From contig CANGOX010000004.1 of assembly GCA_947455605.1 (NCBI GenBank), forward strand, positions 1 to 64,000: a DNA stretch of 64,000 bases. The letters run 5' to 3'. The DNA is from Chitinophagaceae bacterium. Its GTDB lineage: Bacteria > Bacteroidota > Bacteroidia > Chitinophagales > Chitinophagaceae. Positions 8,352 through 17,400 of the stretch are shown here, one piece after another. Under the pieces are notes generated by a model that was not told the DNA's origin, searched no databases, and saw only the letters and a list, made by a program, of their open reading frames with translations. The number at the start of each line of letters is the position of its first letter. The stretch's first letter is position 1. Made by a program: the position numbers and the translations under genes.

Positions 8352-9893
8352 ATGAAAGCGTTCTATTTATTTTTTTTCTGCTCTTTTTTTTCAATTGTCC
8401 TGATGGCACAAGTGCCTCCGGCTAAGGATACGATCGTGCCTGCAAAAGGCAATCCTGATGCACAATTAAAAGAGATCAAAAAAGAAAAAGATGCATTAAA
8501 AGATTCCACAGGAGGTCAGCCCAAAAAAGCCGTAACGGTGGATACCACCATCAACAATAAATATGGCGACCTTTTGAATGATGACACTGCTTTTAATAAA
8601 AGATCGCATTGGTTAAAACCGGTTGCACAGATCTTCGGACTCAATCTTTTACAGGTGGGGTTCGACAGGTATATTTTAAAAGAAGATTATGCACGGGTAG
8701 GACTTACATCATGGGGCGATAATATTCGTGGCGGTTGGGAATGGGATACCGACAGGTTTGGCGTAAACTTTATGGGTCACCCATATACAGGATCCATGTA
8801 TTATAATGCAGCCCGTTCCAATGGATTTACTTATGTGCAATCCATTCCTTATACAATAGGAGGCAGTCTGATGTGGGAATATTTTGGAGAAAAAACAAAA
8901 CCTTCTTATAACGATATCATCAATACGCCTATCAATGGGATCTTCTTTGGAGAAATATTATATCGATTAAGTTCCAATATTCTTGATGATCGTACAAGAG
9001 GTGGTGAAAGAGTGTTTCGCGAAATCCTTGCCGGACTGATCAGCCCCATGCGCGGGTTTAACCGCTTAATGCAGGGGAAAACCAAACGTTTATTAAATAA
9101 AGAGGTTTACCAGAAAGAACCCCTGAATATTACTTTGAATGCAGGATTGCATAAGATCAATGAAGACAAAACCTTTTTTGGTCAGGGGCCAACCAATGAA
9201 ATGATCAATATACAGCTGGATTATGGTAATCCGTTTGAGGACCGTATTCGCAAACCCTTTGATCTGTTCAGGTTGCGAGGCGGATTTAGTTTTGGTGTAG
9301 GAAGAAAGATACTGGATCATATCAATGGTTACGGGATCCTGTTTGGCAGGAATCATCAACTCGGTAAGCTATCCATGCTTATCGGTGCCTTTCAATATTA
9401 TGATTACTGGGATAATAAATCCTTTGAGTTAGGCGCGATCGGTTTGGGTGGAGGAGCATTCTTTAAATATCCATTGAGTAAGAACACTATATTTTATACC
9501 AATATTCATGTGGCAGCAATTCCCTTTGCAGGTAACAGTACGCGGTTTGGACCGGATACCTCACAGCTGCGTGATTACGATTTTAGCGGTGGTGCAGAGT
9601 TCAAGATCGAAAGCAGTATCTCGTTTGGAAAATATGTTACGGCATCTGTTTTGTATCATAACTATATGCTACGCACCTATGTGGGGATCTCGGGAAATAA
9701 TTTTATTGGCATCCTGGAGCCGCGCCTTACCGTGCATCTCTTTGATAAGCTGAGTTTAGGTTTTGAACAATCCGGATATGCCGATAACCGACACCCTGAT
9801 GGCTCAGTTAATGTTCGATCTGTAAGAACAGAGCAGAAGATTTTCTTAAACTTATATCTGGAAGATTCACAGCGAAAAGGGCTCTACAAATAA
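8352..9893 (+). CDS. DUF3943 outer-membrane-type protein
   Basis: The 513-residue protein starts with a signal peptide (FYLFFFCSFFSIVLMAQ) and a Lys/Asp-rich linker. It then has a DUF3943-type core: GWEWDTDRFGVNFMGHPYTG, NAARSNGFTY, INGIFFGEILYRLSSNILDD and REILAGLISPMRG. The second half alternates aromatic and polar residues with repeated Gly, as in an outer-membrane beta barrel. Function is unknown; members are often adjacent to PAP2 phosphatases in Bacteroidota, as here. It lies 171 bases after the PAP2 gene, so it is probably its own transcript or a loose operon partner. Confidence 0.75.
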   Translation: MKAFYLFFFCSFFSIVLMAQVPPAKDTIVPAKGNPDAQLKEIKKEKDALKDSTGGQPKKAVTVDTTINNKYGDLLNDDTAFNKRSHWLKPVAQIFGLNLLQVGFDRYILKEDYARVGLTSWGDNIRGGWEWDTDRFGVNFMGHPYTGSMYYNAARSNGFTYVQSIPYTIGGSLMWEYFGEKTKPSYNDIINTPINGIFFGEILYRLSSNILDDRTRGGERVFREILAGLISPMRGFNRLMQGKTKRLLNKEVYQKEPLNITLNAGLHKINEDKTFFGQGPTNEMINIQLDYGNPFEDRIRKPFDLFRLRGGFSFGVGRKILDHINGYGILFGRNHQLGKLSMLIGAFQYYDYWDNKSFELGAIGLGGGAFFKYPLSKNTIFYTNIHVAAIPFAGNSTRFGPDTSQLRDYDFSGGAEFKIESSISFGKYVTASVLYHNYMLRTYVGISGNNFIGILEPRLTVHLFDKLSLGFEQSGYADNRHPDGSVNVRSVRTEQKIFLNLYLEDSQRKGLYK

Positions 9894-9951
9894 AAATCAC
9901 AGATCATTGTAATGATTTTGCCGGTGCAGCTACCTATGTTAAAAAAGCACA

Positions 9952-10212
9952 ATGGTAAAAGAAATCACTAAACCCCGTACCATTCCCAAAAACATTAACC
10001 GGTTCGGTTATATCGGTTTTCTGATCGCCGGCATCACTTTTGCCTGTATGGGTAAATTTGCAGACGCTGCTATGTTTGCCGGATTGGCATTGGTATTTGA
10101 CCCTTTTGATGCTGGCGTACCCTTCCCGAAAAGACCTTTATACCAGCAAGCCATACTGCTGGCCAATGTAATAGGTACAATGGTATTTTTCGTGCTGGCC
10201 CTGTTGAAGTAA
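9952..10212 (+). CDS. Small two-helix membrane protein (86 aa)
   Basis: The protein has a basic N-terminus (MVKEITKPRTIPKNINRFG), a hydrophobic segment (YIGFLIAGITFACMG), a short loop ending in DPFDAGVPFPKRPLYQ, and a C-terminal hydrophobic helix (ILLANVIGTMVFFVLALL). This suggests a two-pass inner-membrane protein. I do not recognise a characterised family. It follows the DUF3943 gene by 58 bases and precedes another unknown. Coding character (no shadow, clean start and stop) is good. Confidence 0.65.
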   Translation: MVKEITKPRTIPKNINRFGYIGFLIAGITFACMGKFADAAMFAGLALVFDPFDAGVPFPKRPLYQQAILLANVIGTMVFFVLALLK

Positions 10213-10274
10213 TTCAATGTTCACTGGCCTACCTTATATGTTTTCTGTAGTATTGCAGTATACCCGCTAGAAAC

Positions 10275-10712
10275 ATGTATCAGAAAAAATCCGGTATTGA
10301 TATTATTGGCAAGATACTCGACGCCTGTTATACCTATAACCCTAACGCGTTGTTTGTAATGAGCCTTATGCATCAGTATGAGGAACGGGGCAGCCTGAGT
10401 AAAAAACAACTGGAGGGTTTGTTATCCAAAGCAAAGAAAGTAAAAGACATGCCCCAGAACTGGCTGGGTACTTTGGAAGCAATTATTTTGAAAATGCCCA
10501 CCCGATATAAATCGGAAGAGCCCATAGTGGCAGCATCTGTTTATGAAAAAGGTGCCGAAGCGGGTAAACTCATCGAATCAATCCTTTCCAAATATCCCGA
10601 ACATAAGCGGGTATTATATCTACAACTCAAATACAACAACCGCGAACAGATCTCCCAGGATGAAATCAATGAACTGAAAAGGTTTTACAAAGCCCTAAAG
10701 ATTAATGATTGA
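10275..10712 (+). CDS. Conserved-looking hypothetical helical protein (145 aa)
   Basis: This is a soluble, charged, mostly helical protein: an N-terminal helix (GIDIIGKILDACYTYNPNALFVMSLMHQYEER), a Lys-rich stretch (LSKAKKVKDMPQNWLG) and a C-terminal helix (QDEINELKRFYKALKIND). There is no signal peptide or membrane segment. I do not recognise a family. It sits 62 bases after the small membrane protein and upstream of the LytTR regulator, but there is no direct functional link. Confidence 0.65.
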   Translation: MYQKKSGIDIIGKILDACYTYNPNALFVMSLMHQYEERGSLSKKQLEGLLSKAKKVKDMPQNWLGTLEAIILKMPTRYKSEEPIVAASVYEKGAEAGKLIESILSKYPEHKRVLYLQLKYNNREQISQDEINELKRFYKALKIND

Positions 10713-10829
10713 TTAAAAAATGCTAATAATCAGCAGGTTAGCTCACTTGTTTAGCGAATTAGTTATAATATTATGCGGAACTAAGGCATTATCCCAATAT
10801 GCCGGCTGTTTACGCCAAAACTAATTTGC

Positions 10830-11561
10830 ATGGAGGTTTGTAGGATCCTCGTTGTTGAAGACGAGTCATTGGTTGCTATGGATATGGTGGATATGTTAAC
10901 CCGTATGGGTTATGAATTATTACCCAATGCCATGGGTTTTAACGATGCCGTTGCTATTATGGATACCCAAATACCCGATTTGGTTCTGGTTGACATTAAC
11001 CTCAGCGGTTCAAAAACAGGGATCGATCTTGCGCAACTTTTAAAGGATAAGTATAAGGTCCCTTTTATTTTCATCACTTCCCATTCTGATAAGCAAACCG
11101 TAAATACCGCCTCAGCCACCTTACCCAGCGGTTATCTGGTAAAGCCTTTTGATTCGGAGGATCTATTTACTTCCATTGAAGTAGCATTGGCCAACCATGC
11201 GGCAAGGGGCGGGCAGGCTAGAAGTGCAGATGCCGGACTGAAAGTGGATGACAGCATTTTTGTAAAAACGGATAAGAACTTCATCAAAGTAAAGATCTCA
11301 GATATCTGCTGGCTGGAATCGGAGCATAACTATATGTTTATTGTAACCGAAAAAGGAAAATATATTGTGCGTTCCAGTTTTAAAGATTTTCTCGAAAACA
11401 TCCCCAGCGACCAGTTCATACAGGTACATAAATCGTATATTGTAAATATTAATAAGGTAGAATCCTTTTCGCATTCAGAACTTATGATCAATGGCAAAGA
11501 AATTCCCCTGAGCCGTAACTGTAAAGACGATTTTTTAGCAAGAATTAACCGGGTTCTATAA
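10830..11561 (+). CDS. LytTR-family response regulator
   Basis: This is a two-domain regulator of 243 residues. The receiver domain (about 4-120) has acidic VVEDE, phospho-acceptor Asp55 in LVLVDINL, a Thr/Ser-switch region (FITSHSD) and Lys105 in YLVKPFD. The LytTR DNA-binding domain (about 144-243) contains ICWLESEHNYMFIVTEKGKY, RSSFKDFLENIP, QVHKSYIVNINKV and IPLSRN. LytTR proteins bind pairs of direct repeats spaced about two helical turns. The next gene, 59 bases downstream, is a histidine kinase, its likely partner. Paired repeats with 21-base spacing lie in the gap before the kinase (11579-11612) and after it (13719-13752), and are plausible targets. Confidence 0.9.
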   Translation: MEVCRILVVEDESLVAMDMVDMLTRMGYELLPNAMGFNDAVAIMDTQIPDLVLVDINLSGSKTGIDLAQLLKDKYKVPFIFITSHSDKQTVNTASATLPSGYLVKPFDSEDLFTSIEVALANHAARGGQARSADAGLKVDDSIFVKTDKNFIKVKISDICWLESEHNYMFIVTEKGKYIVRSSFKDFLENIPSDQFIQVHKSYIVNINKVESFSHSELMINGKEIPLSRNCKDDFLARINRVL

Positions 11562-11578
11562 GTTTTAGCCCCGAAAAT

Positions 11579-11612
11579 CCCTTATCGTACCCGTTTTCCT
11601 GCATTTGGTACC
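11579..11612 (+). promoter_or_regulatory. Candidate LytTR binding site: two 13-bp half-sites, 21-bp period
   Basis: TGCATTTGGTACC at 11600-11612 is preceded exactly 21 bases upstream by CCCTTATCGTACC (8 of 13 identical, including the GTACC end). The pair lies just after the LytTR gene and just before the kinase. A better-matched pair with the same period is at 13719-13752. The spacing fits the two-turn geometry used by LytTR dimers; the binding itself is inferred. Confidence 0.45.
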
Positions 11613-11653
11613 TAATATTTATGGGTGTAATAGCTTTCCCGATATTTGTTGAG

Positions 11654-13711
11654 ATGAGAAAGGCATTGTTAGCAATAACCGATGCCCGGTGCTGTTTTTT
11701 TGCCGGTGAACGAAGAGGATCTTTTCGGAAGACATTAGTATGTGTGGTTTGGATACTTGTTCATTTCTTCTCAACATCTAAATTGCAGGCTCAATATGTT
11801 CCGCTAAATGTGGCTAATCTTAAGGAACAGATCAAAAATGCACAATCAGACACTGCCAAAACCCGATTGCTGAGCATGTTGGGTTGGGAACTGCGTTTTA
11901 CCGATCACAAAGAATCTGAAAAACTGGCTGATGAAATTATCCGTATCGCCGCCGGTACCGATAATTATTTACGCCTGGCAGAAGCTTACCAGATCAAGGG
12001 ATTTGCCCGGGTACTGGAACAGAAACTGTCTGAAACCCTAGACCAGTATGGTATAGCCATCGAATATGCTAAAAAAGCCAATAGCGGATATGTGCATGCG
12101 CATTTGCTGAGTCTTATTGCGGGTATGTACCAGGATAAGGGCGATTTTGATAAAGCCATCAAATATTATCTCGAAGGGTTACAGGTTGCAGAAGCGTATA
12201 AAACTCCCGAAATGATCGCCACGCTTGCCAATAATCTGGCAGAAGCGTATTCGGATGCGGGCCGCAGCATCAGCGTTACCCTTCCCTACTACGAAAAAGC
12301 CTTAAAAGAAGAAACTGCCATGGGTAACTGGCAATATGTGGGCATGATCTTTTCCAATATTGCCAAAGAACAGATGCTGGCAGGTAACAAAACCGAAGCT
12401 GAAAAAGCAGCCAGACTTTCACTGGAAAATATCCATAAGAAGAACGACCGCGCTTATGTGTATGGAACCGTAGCCTCAGACCTGGGCGAAGTCTATTCCG
12501 GTCTGGGTAATTATGATGAGGCCGAAAAACTGTTGAAAGAGGGTTTTAAAATACTCGACAGTATTGGTACCAAAGACAATAAACTGATACCGCTATCTGC
12601 ACTGGCCAAACTTTATATAAAAAAAAGTGAAAGCGGTAAGGCAGAGAATGCAGCCAAGCAGTTATTGCAACTGGCAACGGCCTATAAAACCAAACTCTTT
12701 CTCCGCGATGCCAACCAGGTATTATATGAAGTGGCTAAAAAGAATAACCGCTCCGCAGATGCACTTCGCTTTTTTGAGCAGTATAAAAACTGGAACGACA
12801 GTGTTTTCAATGATAATAAAGAGAAAAGCATTGCCAATGTAGAAAGCCGGCTGAAGCTGCAGCAGAAAGACGTGGAGATCAAATATGAAACCGAAAAGAA
12901 AGCCAAAGAGAACCTTGCATTGAAACAATCCAATGTAGGTTTGCAGAACCGGTCCGTGGCCATTCTGATCATTACGGTCATACTATTGGTACTTGGGATT
13001 GTGATGGTGGCTTCTAACCGCACCATGGGAAGAAAGAATGTGGAACTGGAAAAGCAGAAACGCATCATCCAGAAACAATCTGAAGAAAAAGATACGTTGA
13101 TCCGCGAGATCAACCATCGTGTGAAGAACAACCTCCAGATCATTTCGAGTTTATTGAACCTGCAGGCCAATTCATTGACTGATGAGAAAGCGATGGATGC
13201 CCTGCGCGACAGCCACAAAAGAGTTAAAGCCATCTCGCTCATACACCAGAAACTGTATGGTTTTGAAGATATCGCGTCTATTCCGCTGGAAGAATACATC
13301 AATGCCTTGTTTGCCGACCTGAAAATGGTGTATGCCGCCAATCATATACACATGGAATGTACCACACAACCGGATGGGATCCGTTTGGATATGGAATCTG
13401 CCGTACCGGTGGGACTGATCTTAAATGAAGCCATCACCAATGCACTCAAGTATGCGTTCACGAACACCCTATCGGGAAAACTGCAGATCAATTTTACTTC
13501 CGGAACCGATGATCAGTATACATTAACCATCAGGGATAATGGCATTGGTTTGCCAGAAGGGTTTGATCCTGAAAAATCCGGTTCATTGGGTTTTCGCATT
13601 ATTAAAGAACTTACCCGGCAGCTCAGAGGCAAGTTTGCTTATACCACCGATAACGGTACTGTTTTCTCCCTCAATTTCCCCAATACTTCTGCCCGCCAGA
13701 AAATGGGTTGA
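11654..13711 (+). CDS. TPR sensor histidine kinase (HisKA_2 / HATPase)
   Basis: ATG 11654 gives MRKALLAITDARCC and then a hydrophobic signal (TLVCVVWILVHFFSTSKLQAQ). The track start 11621 adds 11 residues and is also possible. Residues about 40-400 form TPR-type helical repeats, presumably periplasmic. One membrane helix (about 434-455, VAILIITVILLVLGIVMVAS) is followed by a coiled linker, a HisKA_2-type dimerisation domain with phospho-acceptor His about 488 in REINHRVKNNLQIISSLLNL, and a HATPase domain (LNEAITNALKYAF N-box, DNGIGLP G1 box, GSLGFRI). It likely phosphorylates the adjacent LytTR regulator. This TPR-HisKA_2 layout paired with LytTR is common in Bacteroidota. Confidence 0.88.
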   Translation: MRKALLAITDARCCFFAGERRGSFRKTLVCVVWILVHFFSTSKLQAQYVPLNVANLKEQIKNAQSDTAKTRLLSMLGWELRFTDHKESEKLADEIIRIAAGTDNYLRLAEAYQIKGFARVLEQKLSETLDQYGIAIEYAKKANSGYVHAHLLSLIAGMYQDKGDFDKAIKYYLEGLQVAEAYKTPEMIATLANNLAEAYSDAGRSISVTLPYYEKALKEETAMGNWQYVGMIFSNIAKEQMLAGNKTEAEKAARLSLENIHKKNDRAYVYGTVASDLGEVYSGLGNYDEAEKLLKEGFKILDSIGTKDNKLIPLSALAKLYIKKSESGKAENAAKQLLQLATAYKTKLFLRDANQVLYEVAKKNNRSADALRFFEQYKNWNDSVFNDNKEKSIANVESRLKLQQKDVEIKYETEKKAKENLALKQSNVGLQNRSVAILIITVILLVLGIVMVASNRTMGRKNVELEKQKRIIQKQSEEKDTLIREINHRVKNNLQIISSLLNLQANSLTDEKAMDALRDSHKRVKAISLIHQKLYGFEDIASIPLEEYINALFADLKMVYAANHIHMECTTQPDGIRLDMESAVPVGLILNEAITNALKYAFTNTLSGKLQINFTSGTDDQYTLTIRDNGIGLPEGFDPEKSGSLGFRIIKELTRQLRGKFAYTTDNGTVFSLNFPNTSARQKMG

Positions 13712-13718
13712 TGTCTTT

Positions 13719-13752
13719 TGCATTTGGTAACCTTTTTATTGCAGTTGGTACC
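13719..13752 (+). promoter_or_regulatory. Candidate LytTR binding site upstream of the adhesin region
   Basis: TGCATTTGGTAACC (13719-13732) and TGCAGTTGGTACC (13740-13752) are direct repeats with a 21-base period. They match 10 of the first 11 bases and are nearly identical to the half-site at 11600. They lie between the kinase stop and the small exported protein (ATG 13975) that precedes the giant adhesin. I infer regulation of that region by the neighbouring LytTR protein. Confidence 0.5.
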
Positions 13753-13974
13753 ATTTGTTAAAAAAACGTTGGCGCCTTTTCTATTTTAACAGTGTGATTA
13801 TCTACAAGCCATTGTAGATGATCAACATAACTCTTGTATTCTGATAACTACAGGTACTCGAGCATCCCCCTAAATCCAACCATCCGTATCCAATTATCCG
13901 TTGTTACCTGTCTGCAGGCTTTGTGTGCTGTCTGCAGGTATTTATTTATATGCATACAACCAAAACTGATTATT

Positions 13975-14358
13975 ATGAAAAAAATGCTACTCAAGCAATT
14001 CGTATTAACCGCATGCCTTACTTCTTTTATGTGTTTGGCAGGTACTGCGCTGAATGCCCAATGCAAATACAGCGTTGTTAACTTAGGAAACGATACAACT
14101 ACCTACACGGTTCCTTGTGATTTTCCTGTTATGGCCAATAGCGGCGACGCCACTTCTGACCTGAATGCTTTTATTACAGCGTTCCAGGCATGGAATCAAA
14201 CCATTGTTTCTCTAAACGGGCTAACTCTGCCAACGGTGGCAACTACAGGAATAAAATCTGTTTTCTTTACCATTTCAGGGGCAGATTATACGCTGTTTAC
14301 AGACGAGAAGAAAAATGCACTGAAAGCTTATCCTCAATTATATCAGATCAATAATTAA
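13975..14358 (+). CDS. Small exported hypothetical protein (127 aa)
   Basis: The start is placed at ATG 13975 because MKKMLLKQFVLTACLTSFMCLAGTALNAQ is a signal peptide; the track ORF begins 47 codons too early. The mature part of about 98 residues (CKYSVVNLGNDTTTYTVPCDF to LKAYPQLYQINN) has two Cys residues near its start and no recognised domain. It lies 72 bases upstream of the giant adhesin and 222 bases downstream of the paired repeats at 13719, so it could be co-expressed with the adhesin. Confidence 0.7.
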   Translation: MKKMLLKQFVLTACLTSFMCLAGTALNAQCKYSVVNLGNDTTTYTVPCDFPVMANSGDATSDLNAFITAFQAWNQTIVSLNGLTLPTVATTGIKSVFFTISGADYTLFTDEKKNALKAYPQLYQINN

Positions 14359-14430
14359 TTGATTTATCAAGCAGGTTATCCTGCCGGTATCCTACGAAAA
14401 CCTATTTAAGTCTTTATTTAATTTTTTTAT

Positions 14431-17400
14431 ATGATTAAGCATAACCCCTTCAGACATTTATACAGTATGTTATGTATAATGTTACTGACTTTCCCCGTTC
14501 TCGGCGTTATTGGCCAAACGTATAGTTTTACCAATGCCGGCGCATCCGGTATTTCGGGTCCGTCGCAGACACAGGTGAATTCGGCATATACTTCCACTAC
14601 GCTTGCAGGCAAGGTAACCATTACCGGTTCGGGTATACAACAGTGGGTTGTTCCTGCAAACGGAACTTACTCAATTACCGCAGCAGGTGCACAGGGAGGT
14701 TCTACGCCTAGTGCAACAGGCGGTAGAGGAAGGATAATTGTAACTCAGTTAAATCTTACAGCGGGTACCGTACTGAACATACTTGTGGGACAAAGAGGTG
14801 GTTATGCTGAGTTTGCTGCTCCCGGTTATGTTGGCGGCGGCGGAGGCGGATCTTTCGTTATTAATCAAACTACAAATACGCCCATCCTAATCAGTGGTGG
14901 TGGTGGTGGTGCCGCGCAGGGAAATGCTTCATGGGGTTCTCCTGTTTTAAACGGAATAGATGCTCCTGAATATAATATAACCAGTGGCGCAAATGGTATT
15001 GGATATGCCCAAAGCTGGTCACAGGCAGGTTTAGGTGGTGTTAATGGTGGTGGTGGAACCAGACCAGGAAGTGGTGGAGCCGGCGGCGGTGGGTACACTG
15101 GAAACGGTGCAGGCGGAGGTTCTTATGCCGGAGATCCCGGTATTAGCTACCTAAATGGTGGTTTGGGCGGCGTGAACAGAGATTATTTTGGCGGCGAAAC
15201 CGTAAATACACCAGGAGGTTTTGGTGGTGGCGGTGGTGCTGCTACGCACTCAAACTATGAAGCCAATGCCGGCGGCGGTGGTGGATATTCCGGTGGTGGC
15301 GGTGGTAATACCCGTGTAGGCGCCGGTGGCGGTGGCGGTAATTTGTATACGGGTACTTTTGTTTCTTCTTCTTTAAATACCGGAAACGGTTTTGTAACCA
15401 TTACGAATTTATTAACGCCTGCAGGTGCTTTAAATTTTGTAAAATCAACTCCCTTATCAGGAAACTATATCAGTGTGCCGCATAGCAGTTCATTGAATCT
15501 CGGTTCAGATTTTACTATAGAAGCATGGGTAAATTATACCGGAACGGATAATACAATTATTGATAAAGGTGATTATGATTACTTACTGCAGATTAATTGC
15601 AGTAACCCGGGCTTTGCGCCAAATAAAATAGATTTTTACAATCGCAATACAGGTGCATGGGTACATTCAACAGGCACCCTTTCTCCGGGAGTGTGGAATC
15701 ATGTGGCTATTACATTAACGGGTGGGGTAATGACATTCTATATTAATGGTGTTGCTTCCGGTACAGCTAACGTAACATATACACAGGATAACGGCCCTGT
15801 GAATATCGGGCGACAGAATCCTATCAATTGTCTGTGTAATACATTTAACGGAAGCATGGACGAATTGAGGATCTGGAACAGGGCACTTCCTGCCTGTGAG
15901 ATTGCATCTACAAAAGATTGTGAACTATCTGCTGCAGGTGCAACTGGAATAGCAGCTTACTATAAATTTAATCAGGGCAATGTTGGTAGTGATAATACAT
16001 CCATTACTACCTTAACGGATGCCAGTGCAAATAATAATACCGGAACATTAGTTGGGTTTACAAAAACAGGTAATACCTCAAACTTTGTTGCGGGCCAGAT
16101 TGGCGGAACCTGTTCAGTATTTACAACGCCTGCTATATCTGCCGGAAGCAATAGTCCGGTAAATGCGGGTGGTTCAATCAATTTAACCGCATCAGGTACG
16201 AATGTAACAACGTATTCATGGGCCGGTCCAAACAGCTTTACTTCATCTACTCAGAATCCGACCATTTCAACTGCAAGCGCAGCCAATGCCGGAACGTATA
16301 CCGTTACCGGAACAAATGGAATTTCAAGCTGTACGGTAACAGCAACTACTTCTGTTTCCATCAATGCCCCTGCAACTGCTTTGAATTTTGATGGCGCAAA
16401 TGATTTTATTAATGTTCCTGCAAATGCGGCATTCAATACAGTAAACTATACTGCAGAGTGTTGGATCAACCCTAAATCTGTAGGTATCAATTTCCAGCAT
16501 ATTTTAGGTAAGCGTACATCTACAACAGGTTGGAACATTTTCCTAACCGGCGCTAATATTGTTCTTTGGAATGGGTATGGTCAGGTGATTACCGGACCAA
16601 CGGTTCCTGTAAATACCTGGACGCATATTGCCGTAACCGGTGATGCAAGTGGCCAGAAATTATATATCAATGGGCTTCCGGTGGGTTCAACAAATGCTGT
16701 TGTTAATCCGGCTACCCTACAGAATTTCAGGGTAGGTCTTACATCGGATGATAATTCATGGCCTTTTGGTGGAAGCATAGATGAGGTTCGTTTCTGGAAT
16801 CGCGCACTTTGTCAGAGCGAAATTCAGAATAATATGAACTGTAATCTTGCTGCTGCCGGCCAAACCGGATTGGTGGCATTGTATCATTTAGATAATGGTT
16901 TTGTGAATGGTACTAATACAGGTATCGCAAATATTACTGTGGCATCTGATGCAAGCGGCAATGGTTTTAACGGTACGCTTACCAATTTTGGTTTAACGGG
17001 TGCAAGCTCTAACTATGTTGCGGGCAATACCAGTGGAACCTGTTCTGTATTTACCACAACGAACTTTCCTGTTACCGGTTCAACTACTATTTGTGTAAGT
17101 GCTACAACACAATTAGCCAATGCGAATAGTGGTACATGGTCAAGTAGTAATACAGCTATAGCTACTATCAATGCATCTGGTTTAGTTACGGGTATTTCTG
17201 CAGGAACAGTTACCATAACCTTTACAAGCACATGCGGTAGCGTATCAACTGCCAGTGTAACAGTGAATGCATTACCTAATGCAGGTATAATAAAAACAGA
17301 TGTTAGCTGTGCCGGAAATAATGATGGGTCCATTACGGTTACTGCTACCGGAGGATCATTACCTTATCAATATTCCAGTAATGGTGGTGCAACCTATCAA

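Noticed and set aside
12566-12575. TTGGTACC match inside the kinase gene
   Set aside because: It is a single palindromic core in coding DNA without a partner 21 bases away, so not treated as a LytTR site.
12682-13341. 219-aa minus-strand ORF opposite the kinase
   Set aside because: It is antisense to a clear HisKA_2/HATPase gene; the length comes from the GC pattern of the sense gene.
13834-13974. N-terminal extension of the 13975 protein
   Set aside because: A signal peptide begins at ATG 13975 and the upstream residues have no protein character.
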